Below are positions 44,216-52,987 of a stretch of DNA of 64,000 nt, piece after piece (the stretch's first letter is position 1; every line of letters starts with the position of its first letter). The notes under the pieces are model-generated. The model saw nothing but the letters and a program-made list of their open reading frames with translations. It ran no database searches and had not been told where the DNA came from. The translations under genes were made by a program, and so were the position numbers. Origin of the DNA: CAWIVH01 sp963839475 (GTDB lineage Bacteria > Acidobacteriota > UBA6911). The stretch is taken from assembly GCA_963839475.1 (NCBI GenBank), contig CAWIVH010000001.1:124001-188000 (forward strand), read 5' to 3'.

Positions 44216-45502
44216 TTGGATCGAGAGACGATTCGACGACTGGCCTTCCAGAGCGGATTCTGTAAAAGAGCCTCAGGCAAGATTCCTGCGCCCGATTTCC
44301 TGATTCATCTCTGCCTGCAATCCGTGACCGGCGTGGTCAGTTACAACGACTTGGCAGCTCGGATGCAAGCCGCTACTGGCGTCTCGGCGAGTCGCCAAGC
44401 CTATTGGGAGCGAACGGATGAGTCCTGTGTGCGGTTTTTCCAGACCATTCTGCAGCGCGTGATGCTCTCCAAATGCCGCCCCGAGGAGATTGAGCATTTC
44501 AGAAAACGAGGGCGATTCCGGCGGATATTACTTCAGGACAGCACAGTCATCCGGCTGCCCCTACGGCTCTTTCAAGCTTTTTCCGGTGTGAAGAATGCTC
44601 ACAAAGCCGTCTGCAATGCCCGGATCCAAGGAATCTATGACCTGCTTTCCGGCCGCTTCTTGCATTTCTCCATCGACCCTTATAGTCGAAATGATCAGGC
44701 TGCGAGCCTGGACATCGATGTCCAAGACGGAGACTTGGTGCTGCGAGATCGAGGCTATGTCAACGTCCCGGCAATCCAGCAACACAAGCAGCAGGGGGCC
44801 GATTCAATCTACAGGCACAGGCACGATGTAATTCTGTACGACCCAACGACAGGACACAGAATCGACTTGTTGGCATTGCTGACCCTACGTGGCTCCATCG
44901 ATCAGCAGGTTCTAGTGGGCACGGACCCGCAAATGAGAATTCGGTTGCTTGCGGCTCCCGTCTCCGAAGAAACGGCTAACCTCCGAAGAATGAAGGCCAA
45001 AAGAGAAGCCAAGGGACATGCTCCCTCTCGGGAATATCTCAAGCTAATGTCTTGGACAATTTTCTGGACGACAATTCCTGATCCAACATTCACCTTCCCG
45101 GAGATCCTGGCGCTCTATCGCTTGAGGTGGCGTATCGAAAACATTTTCAAAACCTGGAAAAGCTATTTCAACTTCGAAAAAATCCACAACGTGTCGGAGA
45201 TCCAACTTCGGGTCCTTCTGAACGCAAGGCTGATCATGATTACCTTGGTTTATGAAAGACTCTTCTCCCCTCTCGTAGGCCCAGTCTTTCGAACAACCGG
45301 TAGGCTCCTCAGCCTCATCAAATTCACACGCTATGTGACCCAGAACATCCCGGCACTCATAAGGCTTCTGCATGCTCACAGGCTTTGCGCGACCTTGACC
45401 CAGGCCTTGCTTCGGTATTGCACCTATGACAAAAGAAAGCGCTCCACATTCCTCGACGATACCGAATCCATACTTATGAAAACGAGCAATTTATGTGATT
45501 AG
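44216..45502 (+). CDS. IS4-family DDE transposase
   Basis: At least 428 aa. The DDE triad is visible in LLQDSTVIRL, LVLRDRGYVN and YRLRWRIENIFKTWK; the last fits the IS4 signature Y-(2)-R-(3)-E-(6)-K exactly. The frame is open upstream to 44171 but lacks an ATG; the well-placed ATG at 44167 (AGGA 8-9 bases before it) lies one base out of register, separated by a run of eight A (44170-44177). Seven A would give MKKTPPNPWRLLSCAGLDRE and put it in frame. The stop TAG is formed by the right inverted repeat. Confidence 0.9.
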   Translation: MDRETIRRLAFQSGFCKRASGKIPAPDFLIHLCLQSVTGVVSYNDLAARMQAATGVSASRQAYWERTDESCVRFFQTILQRVMLSKCRPEEIEHFRKRGRFRRILLQDSTVIRLPLRLFQAFSGVKNAHKAVCNARIQGIYDLLSGRFLHFSIDPYSRNDQAASLDIDVQDGDLVLRDRGYVNVPAIQQHKQQGADSIYRHRHDVILYDPTTGHRIDLLALLTLRGSIDQQVLVGTDPQMRIRLLAAPVSEETANLRRMKAKREAKGHAPSREYLKLMSWTIFWTTIPDPTFTFPEILALYRLRWRIENIFKTWKSYFNFEKIHNVSEIQLRVLLNARLIMITLVYERLFSPLVGPVFRTTGRLLSLIKFTRYVTQNIPALIRLLHAHRLCATLTQALLRYCTYDKRKRSTFLDDTESILMKTSNLCD

Positions 45503-45515
45503 CTTGACGCGCATG
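45500..45515 (-). repeat. Right terminal inverted repeat
   Basis: TAGCTTGACGCGCATG, perfectly complementary to the left end; its TAG is the transposase stop codon. Confidence 0.88.
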
Positions 45516-45524
45516 CCAGCCGGG
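45516..45524. repeat. Right target-site duplication of the IS element
   Basis: CCAGCCGGG, a direct copy of 43851-43859. Confidence 0.8.
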
Positions 45525-45736
45525 CTGAACAAAGCAGAAGAGAATCTGCGAGATGAGGTAGCATGAGTTTTTGCACATCTGCTCGCACCAGGGCAATCCC
45601 AACTGCAGCGGCAAACCACGGCATCACCGGGTGCCGCGTGAAGGCATTGTTGCTTAAAAGCCGACTTTGGCTGTATTGTCTCCCTGTGAATTCCAGTCCT
45701 GGAGCTTAAATCATCTTCAGAAGGACAAGGTTTGTA

Positions 45737-46996
45737 ATGCGCTCTCATAAATCATCCGCGCAGCCCGAAGGCGCGCATCGCAATGCCGTTCCCCGTTGGT
45801 GGTCGGCAGGCTTGGCGGCCTGCCTGGTTTTTGCCGGGATCTCCTGTTCGAACCGCACCGCGGAAAAGAAGGAAGGCGTCGTCGCTCCGAAAAAACAGAC
45901 CGTCCCGGTTCAGCTTGCCCGGGTTGAATCTCGTGAGTATCGCCGGACCGTCGAGGCGGTCGGATCGCTCTTCCCCGACGAGGAAGTGACGGTCAGCTCC
46001 GAGGTCGAGGGCAAGGTCGAACAGGTCCTGGCAGATGTGGGTGACCGGATCACCCTTGGACAGCCACTCGTAAAGATATCGACCGTCGAACTCACCCTCG
46101 CGCTCGAGCAAGCCCGCGCTTCAGTGCAGCAAGTGCGGGCGCGGCTGGGCCTGTCGGACAAGGGTGAAGAATTGCGGGACGTGCGCGACGCTGCGGATGT
46201 CAAGAAAGCGCTGGCTGATCTCAACGATGCAGAGCAGAAGTACCAGCGCGCGAAAACGCTTTTGGCCCGCGGCCTGGTCGCTCGCGAAACCTATGATGAA
46301 GCCGATTCTCGTTTAAAGGCAGCTCGCGCCGCCTATGACCTGGCGATCCAGCTGGTGGAAAACCTTCGCGCCCAGTTGGTTCAGTACCGGGCATCCATGG
46401 AATTGGCCCAAAAGAAGCTCAGTGACTGCACGATCCTCGCTCCTTTCGCCGGGCAAGTGAAAGAGCGCAACGTAACGGTGGGGCAGTACCTGAAGGTCCA
46501 GAGCCCCGTGGTGGTCATCGTCAGCGTCGATCCGCTTCGAGCCCGGCTGAAGGTGCCGGAAAAAATGGCCGGATGGATCAAGATCGGTCAGACGGTGAGC
46601 GTCCGCGTGGAGGCATATCCCGACCGCACCTTCACGGGAAAAATCTCGCGGCTGAATCCCACGGTGGACCAGCAGACGCGCACCTACGAAGCGGAAGCGC
46701 TGGTCGAAAATCCCGAAGGGAAGCTCAAACCCGGTTTCTTCATCAAAGCCAGCATCCCCTCGGAACTGATCGATAAGGCTCTGTTTGTCCAGGAAAGGGC
46801 TGTTCAGTATTCCTACGGGGTGTACAAGGTCTTCCTGATCGAGGGGAACGTTCTCCGGGAGAGAGAGGTCCGCATTGGCGAGCATCCGAACCAGCAGGTT
46901 GAAATCGTGGACGGGCTGCGTGCAGGGGATGGAGTAGCGCTTCCTTACCGCGGGAGCCAGCTGCAGGATCGCGTCGAGGTCGAAGTCGTTCCGTGA
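45737..46996 (+). CDS. RND efflux periplasmic adaptor (membrane-fusion protein)
   Basis: A 419-aa adaptor of the AcrA/MexA type. After a signal segment (AGLAACLVFAGISC, a possible lipoprotein site at Cys37) come the barrel-sandwich halves (GSLFPDEEVTVSSEVEGKVEQVLADVGDRI and DCTILAPFAGQVKERNVTVGQYL in outline), a long alpha-hairpin in between (about 105-210), a beta-barrel (LRARLKVPEKMAGWIKIGQ) and a membrane-proximal domain. A GAAGGA Shine-Dalgarno site lies about 10 bases before the ATG. The pump gene follows 28 bases later. No outer-membrane TolC gene is in the window. Confidence 0.92.
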   Translation: MRSHKSSAQPEGAHRNAVPRWWSAGLAACLVFAGISCSNRTAEKKEGVVAPKKQTVPVQLARVESREYRRTVEAVGSLFPDEEVTVSSEVEGKVEQVLADVGDRITLGQPLVKISTVELTLALEQARASVQQVRARLGLSDKGEELRDVRDAADVKKALADLNDAEQKYQRAKTLLARGLVARETYDEADSRLKAARAAYDLAIQLVENLRAQLVQYRASMELAQKKLSDCTILAPFAGQVKERNVTVGQYLKVQSPVVVIVSVDPLRARLKVPEKMAGWIKIGQTVSVRVEAYPDRTFTGKISRLNPTVDQQTRTYEAEALVENPEGKLKPGFFIKASIPSELIDKALFVQERAVQYSYGVYKVFLIEGNVLREREVRIGEHPNQQVEIVDGLRAGDGVALPYRGSQLQDRVEVEVVP

Positions 46997-47024
46997 ACTG
47001 TAACTCCAGGGTAAGGCACTATCC

Positions 47025-50000
47025 ATGAATCTTGCTGAAGTTTGCGTCAAGCGCCCGGTTTTCGCCGTAATGCTGATCAGCTTCCTGGTCGTGCTCGGGA
47101 TTTTCTCTTTCCGCGACCTGGGCGTCGACCTTTTTCCCAAGGCCGATCCTGCGACCGTAACGATCAATCTGCGTCTCCCGGGTGCGACGCCCGAGGAAGT
47201 CACCACCCAGACTGTGCTCCCGATGGAGCAGGCCCTCAGCACCATCAGCGGGCTGGACGAACTCACCGCGATGGCCAGCGAGGGAAGCGCCCGAATCATG
47301 TGCCGGTTCGTCCTCGAGCGCGAAATCGAAAGCGCCGCCCAGGATGTCCGCGAGAAGGTGTCCGGCGCCCTGCGCAGCCTCCCACCTAACATGCTTCCGC
47401 CCGTGATAGCGAAAGCGGATCCCGACGCCGATCCTGTGATTTCGGTCGTGGTCGCGGGGGACAAGAGCCTCCGCGTCACCACCGAGATCGCCGACAAGCA
47501 AATCAAGCGAGTCCTGGAAACCATCGACGGCGTGGGCGAGGTAACCCTGACGGGGGCGCGCGCCCGCCAGATCCGCTTGCTGATGGACGCCGAAAAGTTA
47601 AATGCCTACGGCATCACCATCAACCAGGTGCAGCGGGCCGTGCAGAACGAAAATGTCGAAATCCCCGGCGGCACCATCATCCGGGGCGACTCGCAATTCG
47701 GAGTTCGCACGCTCGGGCGCGTGGACGCCGTCAGCCAGTTCAGCGACATCATCGTCGCCAACGTGCACAACACGCCCATCCGGATCACCGACCTGGGCCG
47801 CGTGGAGGACAGCTTCGCGGAACCGCGATCATGGAACATGCTCGAGGGCAAGCAGGCCGTCACCCTCGACATTCGGCGGCAGTCCGGCACCAATACGGTG
47901 AAAATTGTGGACGCGGTCAAAGCGCGGCTGAAACAGATTGAAAGGACTCTGCCGGCCGGGGTCACCCTTCGCGTCATCCGGGACCAATCGGTCTTTATCA
48001 ACGCTTCGATCAAATCCCTGCAAGAGCATCTCCTGATGGGAAGCCTGCTTGCCAGCCTGGTGGTGCTTTTGTTCATCCGGAATCTCCGTTCGGTAACCAT
48101 CGCTGCCATCGCGATCCCGACCTCCATTATCGCCACCTTCACGCTTCTCAAAATAATGGATTTCACCTTGAACAACATGACCCTGCTCGCCCTGACCCTG
48201 GCAGTGGGGATCGTGATCGATGATGCGATCGTGGTATTGGAGAACATCGTCCGTCACCTGGAGGAAAGGCACCTCGAGCCCAAGCGCGCGGCCATCGAAG
48301 CGACCAAGGAGATCGCGCTGGCTGTAATGGCGACCACCATTTCGCTGGTCATCATCTTCGTCCCCATTGCTTTCATGACCGGCTATGCGCGCCGTTACGT
48401 GAACCAGTTCGGCTGGACCATGGCCTTTGCGGTCATGGTGTCGATGCTGGTGAGCTTTACCCTGACCCCGATGCTTAGCTCCAGGCTTCTCAAGCGCCTG
48501 GGAAGCGAGGAATCCGGCAGTGGCGATGGCCTGGCCCGGAAATCAGCGCACGCCTCCAAGGACGTGGTCTGGTTCTCCTGGATCGACCGGCTCTACGGGC
48601 GCCTGCTCGGCTGGTCGCTGAGCCATCGATTTGTCGTGCTCCTGGTGGCGGTTCTGACTTTTTCCATGACGTTTCCGCTCAATAAGCTTGTCGGCCGCGA
48701 CTTCATCCCGCCAGACGACCAGAGTGAACTCAACATCATGTTGAACCTGCCCGAGGGGACTTCACTCGAAGGGACATCCAAAATTACCCTCCAGATCGCG
48801 GAACAGGTAAACCGGCTGGACGGCGTGGAGTTCGTAAATCCGTATATCCACGAGGGAAGCAGCAGCCACTCGCATGTCTATATCCGCCTCAAGGATCTGG
48901 ACCAGCGGAAAAAATCCAACCTTGTGATCGCCGATGAGATACGCGCGGTCATTTCCCAGATGCCGAATGTGCGCAGCCGCATCATCATCCCCTCCGCGCT
49001 GGGCGGCGGCGAAACCTTCTTCCCGATCCGGGCCCTCATCCTGGGCCCCGACTTCAACCAGGCCATCGAAACAGCCAATAAGGTGGTGATGAATGCCCGG
49101 AAGATTCCGGGGCTGCTCGACGTCGATTCCGGGGTCAGCCTCAATAACCCCGAACTCCAGGTGAAGATCGACCGGAGACGCGCCTCCGACCTGGGGGTAC
49201 GGGCATCGGACGTGGCGAGCGCGCTTCGGCTGATGATCGCAGGAGAAGACCAGATCTCAACCTACAAAGAAAAGGACGAGCAGTACGATGTCACCATGCA
49301 GTTGCTCCCCGAACAGCAGCGGAATTCCGAAGTTCTGTCACGCCTGATGATTCCTTCGTCGAAAATCGGGCAGGTAAGATTGGATAACATCGCCACCATC
49401 GAGCGCGGTGTCGGGCCGGCTCGCATCGAGAGATACAATCGCCAGTATCAGGTCTCCATCAACGCCAACAACGCTGCGGATTTGCCCCTGGACCTTGCCG
49501 CGCGCTCCGTCACCGAGGAAATTCGAAAGGTCGGGCTTCCCCCGGGCTTTACCTCGCGATTCACCGGAACGGTCCGGATCCTCGATGAGACGACGGCCAA
49601 CCTGATCCTTGCCTTCTTGCTTGCGTCGATCTTCATGTACATGGTGCTGGCGGCGCAGTTCGAGAGCTACTTGCATCCCCTGGTCATCATGCTGGCCCTC
49701 CCACTGTCCGTGCCGTTTGCGCTGCTTACGTTGTGGTCGACAGGCCGGACTTTGAACCTCTGGAGTGCACTCGGAGTTCTCCTCCTTCTCGGCATCGTGA
49801 AGAAGAACGGCATACTGCAGGTAGACTACGCGAACCGTCTGCGCGCCACCGGGGTTCCCTTGCGCGAAGCCATTCTGCAGGCAAACCACGTCCGGCTGCG
49901 TCCCATCCTGATGACAACGACTTCGATCATCGCAGGATTGACCCCCACAGCCCTCGGAATCGGAGCGGGTTCGGCGCAGCGTTCGGCCATTGCTGTCACC

Positions 50001-50177
50001 ATCATCGGTGGCCAGAGCCTTTGCCTGCTGCTGACATTGCTGGTAACGCCGGTGGCTTATTCTTTCTTCGCCGAGCTCGAGGAGCGATCTTTTCTGGCCG
50101 GCGTGGGCCTGCGGCTTTCGAAATGGAAGGATGGCATCGCACGCCTTTTCAGCCCCTCGGATCAGGGTTCATCGTAG
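47025..50177 (+). CDS. RND efflux transporter, inner-membrane pump
   Basis: A 1050-aa HAE1-type pump. The N-terminal span (RPVFAVMLISFLVVLGIFSF) leads to porter domains, then TM2-6 (VVLLFIRNLRSVTIAAIAIP, TLLALTLAVGIVIDDAIVVLENI, containing the proton-relay Asp pair), a second porter repeat from about residue 560 (DFIPPDDQSELNIMLNLPEG), and TM8-12 (AAQFESYLHPLVIMLALPLS, LLLGIVKKNGILQVDYAN). Length and signatures are intact. With the adaptor it exports drugs, bile-salt-like compounds or metabolites; the substrate is unknown. Confidence 0.94.
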   Translation: MNLAEVCVKRPVFAVMLISFLVVLGIFSFRDLGVDLFPKADPATVTINLRLPGATPEEVTTQTVLPMEQALSTISGLDELTAMASEGSARIMCRFVLEREIESAAQDVREKVSGALRSLPPNMLPPVIAKADPDADPVISVVVAGDKSLRVTTEIADKQIKRVLETIDGVGEVTLTGARARQIRLLMDAEKLNAYGITINQVQRAVQNENVEIPGGTIIRGDSQFGVRTLGRVDAVSQFSDIIVANVHNTPIRITDLGRVEDSFAEPRSWNMLEGKQAVTLDIRRQSGTNTVKIVDAVKARLKQIERTLPAGVTLRVIRDQSVFINASIKSLQEHLLMGSLLASLVVLLFIRNLRSVTIAAIAIPTSIIATFTLLKIMDFTLNNMTLLALTLAVGIVIDDAIVVLENIVRHLEERHLEPKRAAIEATKEIALAVMATTISLVIIFVPIAFMTGYARRYVNQFGWTMAFAVMVSMLVSFTLTPMLSSRLLKRLGSEESGSGDGLARKSAHASKDVVWFSWIDRLYGRLLGWSLSHRFVVLLVAVLTFSMTFPLNKLVGRDFIPPDDQSELNIMLNLPEGTSLEGTSKITLQIAEQVNRLDGVEFVNPYIHEGSSSHSHVYIRLKDLDQRKKSNLVIADEIRAVISQMPNVRSRIIIPSALGGGETFFPIRALILGPDFNQAIETANKVVMNARKIPGLLDVDSGVSLNNPELQVKIDRRRASDLGVRASDVASALRLMIAGEDQISTYKEKDEQYDVTMQLLPEQQRNSEVLSRLMIPSSKIGQVRLDNIATIERGVGPARIERYNRQYQVSINANNAADLPLDLAARSVTEEIRKVGLPPGFTSRFTGTVRILDETTANLILAFLLASIFMYMVLAAQFESYLHPLVIMLALPLSVPFALLTLWSTGRTLNLWSALGVLLLLGIVKKNGILQVDYANRLRATGVPLREAILQANHVRLRPILMTTTSIIAGLTPTALGIGAGSAQRSAIAVTIIGGQSLCLLLTLLVTPVAYSFFAELEERSFLAGVGLRLSKWKDGIARLFSPSDQGSS

Positions 50178-50224
50178 GGGCTGCGCATCACGGCGCCCTC
50201 ATATTTCCCGGGTTCCCGGCTGCT

Positions 50225-51511
50225 TTATTTTGACGGGCTCCCCTGGTTTTCGGTCACATGGGCAAGATCCCGGGCGCGCGTTTCCGGCAAAGTCCAAACC
50301 CAACTTGCCGTCGCCAGTGCCAGCATCAGGGGAATGCTCAAGCCCCCCTTTATCCCGTACGCGGAGACAAAATACGCGACCACGATCGGGGCAAAAAACT
50401 GAACCCCCCGAGCGCAGTTGTAAGCAGTTCCCATCGCAAAATTGCGGACTTCCGTGGGGAACAGTTCAGCCAGCAAGGCTCCGAAACCGGCCGTGCACCC
50501 CGAACCCAAACCAAGGGCGAACATGACGCTCCAGAAAATCGTGGGATGCGGCAATATCTGTTCCCAATGAAAAGCCAGGGGGTAGAGCGCGGCAGCGGTC
50601 AGAATCGAATAGACCGTGAAGGCGCGCCGCCTGCCGTAGCGATCCGCGAAGAAACCGAACGCCATCATTCCCAAAAACTGTCCCAGCTGGGCCGTCAGGA
50701 TCCAGAGCGCGGACCGGCCGATCGGCTGGTGCAGCTGATTTTGCAGAAACTTGGGCAGCCAGGTGTAGCAAGTCCAGTAAGTACCCAGCTTGAACACGCC
50801 AAGCACCCAGCCTTTCAGGAGCGGCTTGATCAGATGATAGCGCGACAGCAGCTGGACGGCAGCCAGAGGAGAGAGCCGCTCTTCCTTTTGCATTTTCCAA
50901 AGCTTTGACTCCGGCATATGACGGCGTACGATCAAGGCGATCCCGGCGGTGGCTGAAGAAGCAAGAAAAACCGTGCGCCAGCCGACGAACGGCGTGACCA
51001 GCAGACCGATGACGGCAGCCAAGCCCACGCCCACCGGCTCACCGGCCTGGAGCAGCGCAGCCGCCCGTCCTCGCATCTGCCTGGGAGTGGACTCGGCTAA
51101 CAGCGCGTGTCCTACCGCCCATTCACCGCCGACCCCCAGCCCCGTCAACAACCGGAAGACAAGCAGGCTGACCGGGCCGGTGGAGAAGGCGGTTAGGGCT
51201 GTGCCGAGCGAGTAAAGCAGGATAGTCCAAGTCATGATGCGTTTTCTGCCATATACATCCGACATGTATCCGAAGAGAATGCCTCCCAGCCCGGAACCGC
51301 CCAATGCGACTCCCAGCAGAACCGCTTCTTGTGATGTGGTCAGGTGAAGGTCGTGTCCGATGGGTATGAGCAAAAACGAGAACAGGACAAGATCATAGAA
51401 GTCGAACATCCAACCGACGAAGGAAATCAGCCAAATTCGAACTGGAAACCGGTCTGTTATTTCCTGGCCGGCTTCGCGGCCGGCTCCTGCATCTACCTGC
51501 GTTCCTGTCAT
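50225..51511 (-). CDS. MFS transporter (SHS/AAHS-type proton symporter)
   Basis: About 428 aa from ATG 51511, with GGAGA 5 bases upstream; the frame beyond has no MFS character. Twelve spans are visible. Motif A in loop 2-3 reads GYMSDVYGRKRIM and is repeated after TM8 (GFFADRYGRRRAF). TM1 contains FVGWMFDFYDLVLFSFLL with the Asp/Tyr typical of sialate:H+ or aromatic-acid:H+ symporters. It probably takes up an organic or sugar acid. It is convergent to the RND gene and divergent from the PHP gene. Confidence 0.88.
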   Translation of the reverse strand: MTGTQVDAGAGREAGQEITDRFPVRIWLISFVGWMFDFYDLVLFSFLLIPIGHDLHLTTSQEAVLLGVALGGSGLGGILFGYMSDVYGRKRIMTWTILLYSLGTALTAFSTGPVSLLVFRLLTGLGVGGEWAVGHALLAESTPRQMRGRAAALLQAGEPVGVGLAAVIGLLVTPFVGWRTVFLASSATAGIALIVRRHMPESKLWKMQKEERLSPLAAVQLLSRYHLIKPLLKGWVLGVFKLGTYWTCYTWLPKFLQNQLHQPIGRSALWILTAQLGQFLGMMAFGFFADRYGRRRAFTVYSILTAAALYPLAFHWEQILPHPTIFWSVMFALGLGSGCTAGFGALLAELFPTEVRNFAMGTAYNCARGVQFFAPIVVAYFVSAYGIKGGLSIPLMLALATASWVWTLPETRARDLAHVTENQGSPSK

Positions 51512-51777
51512 AGGGATCTCCGGTATTGCCGCTGCCTGCTTCGAGGCTTTTTGCGCGGGGTCATTATAGGTGGCAATTCCGGCGGCACGAAAGGAAAAAC
51601 CAGGAGAAGTTGCCGGATTGGTGCTCTTTGCAGCCGAGCCGTCGCGCGATATCGCTCGGGTTGCTGCTCCCGGGGATTGGCTGAATGACCTGCGTTTGCC
51701 CACAGGGATCCGCGGAGATCCGCATCGCGGTAAAAAATGATGTTTTCAGGATCCAATAATGAATCTAGAATGCGAAC

Positions 51778-52884
51778 ATGAAAAAACAAATCCGGCTTTA
51801 TTTGACCCTGACCTTCCTGGTTTCGTTGCCGTGTGCGGCCCAACTGCGGGAGCCGCTCCCAGTGCCTGACATCCCGGGATTCCGGACTCTGAAATGCGAT
51901 TTTCACATGCACACCGTGGTCTCGGACGGTGAAGTCTGGCCCACGACACGCGTGCAGGAAGCCTGGCGCGATGGGCTGGATGCCATCGCCATCACAGATC
52001 ATTCCGACTACAATCCCCACAAGGACGATATCAAACCTGACATCTCCCGGGTCTACCAGCTGGCCGCACCTCTGGCCGGAAGGCTGGGTATCCTGCTCAT
52101 ACCCGCAATCGAGGTGGCGGAGAAGGACATTCATTTCAATGCTCTTTTTGTCAAAGATACCGCCGTGCTCCAGGGGAAGAGCCTGATCGAGGCTCTCGAA
52201 AAAGCGCGAGCACAGGAAGCATTTGTTTTCTGGAACCACCCCGGCTGGAAACAGACCGCGGCCTGGTTTCCGCCGGTTGCCGAGGCTTACGATAAAAAGC
52301 TTTTTCAGGGAATTGAGCTCGTGAATGGGCAGGACTTTTACCCGGAGGCCTTCCCCTGGATTGAAGAGAAGAAGCTCACCATCCTGGCCAACAGCGATGC
52401 TCACCAGCCTCTCCCGCCCCCGGCGCCAGGAACCGTCCGAACCATCACCTTGGTCTTCGCCCCGACACGTGACACCGCAGGCATTCGAGAGGCACTAAAT
52501 GCAGGACGCACCGCCGCCTGGATGGGCGGGCAGATCTGGGGCAGGGAATCCGATTTGCGCGGGCTTTGGGAAAACGGAGTAAAATTGGATGCGCCGGCAT
52601 CCGCTATCCGACCGGGCGGTCCGCCTGCCGGGATCCGCTTTCGGAATGAATCCTCCATTCCGCTAAAAATCGTTCTGCGAAAAGCGCCTGACTGGGTTCG
52701 CGGCTTCAACCGGGAAGTGCAGTTGCCCGGCAGGAGTATCATGGCCGGGGCGCTGAGCCTGACGAAAAACGCTCCGCCCGGCAGGCAAAAGGTTGAACTG
52801 GAACTGGAAGTGACGAACTTCCACATTGCGCCCGGGAAGAACCTGATCGTCCGGCTGCCGTTGACGATCGAAGTCGCGCCCTAG
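51778..52884 (+). CDS. Exported PHP-domain phosphoesterase (Sb-PDE-like)
   Basis: A 368-aa protein with signal peptide MKKQIRLYLTLTFLVSLPCAAQ. The PHP metal motifs are complete: DFHMHTVVSDG, AITDHSDYN, IPAIEVAEKDIHFNALF, WNHPGW and NSDAHQP. The C-terminal 90 residues form a beta-sandwich (SSIPLKIVLRKAPDWVRGF, LELEVTNFHI). The order matches exported cyclic phosphodiesterases called Sb-PDE. It acts in the periplasm on a small phosphate ester, but the substrate is not known. Confidence 0.87.
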   Translation: MKKQIRLYLTLTFLVSLPCAAQLREPLPVPDIPGFRTLKCDFHMHTVVSDGEVWPTTRVQEAWRDGLDAIAITDHSDYNPHKDDIKPDISRVYQLAAPLAGRLGILLIPAIEVAEKDIHFNALFVKDTAVLQGKSLIEALEKARAQEAFVFWNHPGWKQTAAWFPPVAEAYDKKLFQGIELVNGQDFYPEAFPWIEEKKLTILANSDAHQPLPPPAPGTVRTITLVFAPTRDTAGIREALNAGRTAAWMGGQIWGRESDLRGLWENGVKLDAPASAIRPGGPPAGIRFRNESSIPLKIVLRKAPDWVRGFNREVQLPGRSIMAGALSLTKNAPPGRQKVELELEVTNFHIAPGKNLIVRLPLTIEVAP

Positions 52885-52987
52885 TCGCCTCCTTTGCTTT
52901 TTGGAACAAGCTCTTCCGATTGGTGGAATTCGACCGCATGCGGGCAACCCGGCAGCTCGATCAGAAATTGCCTGGGGTACCTGCGAT

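Larger units (their letters stand above)
43860..45515 (+). mobile_element. Complete IS4-family insertion sequence, 1656 bp, with an AbrB-like accessory gene
   Basis: The element is bounded by perfect 16-bp inverted repeats (CATGCGCGTCAAGCTA at 43860-43875, its complement at 45500-45515) and flanked by a 9-bp direct repeat, the mark of insertion. It contains two divergent genes, an AbrB-like regulator and a DDE transposase, with a 28-bp perfect palindrome between. Intact ends and duplication argue for a recent arrival. It landed in a non-coding region between the glucosidase and the RND genes. Confidence 0.9.

Noticed and set aside
51508..52404. 298-codon minus-strand frame over the PHP gene
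   Set aside because: Opposite to the complete PHP metal-binding motifs and without a recognisable start or domain.
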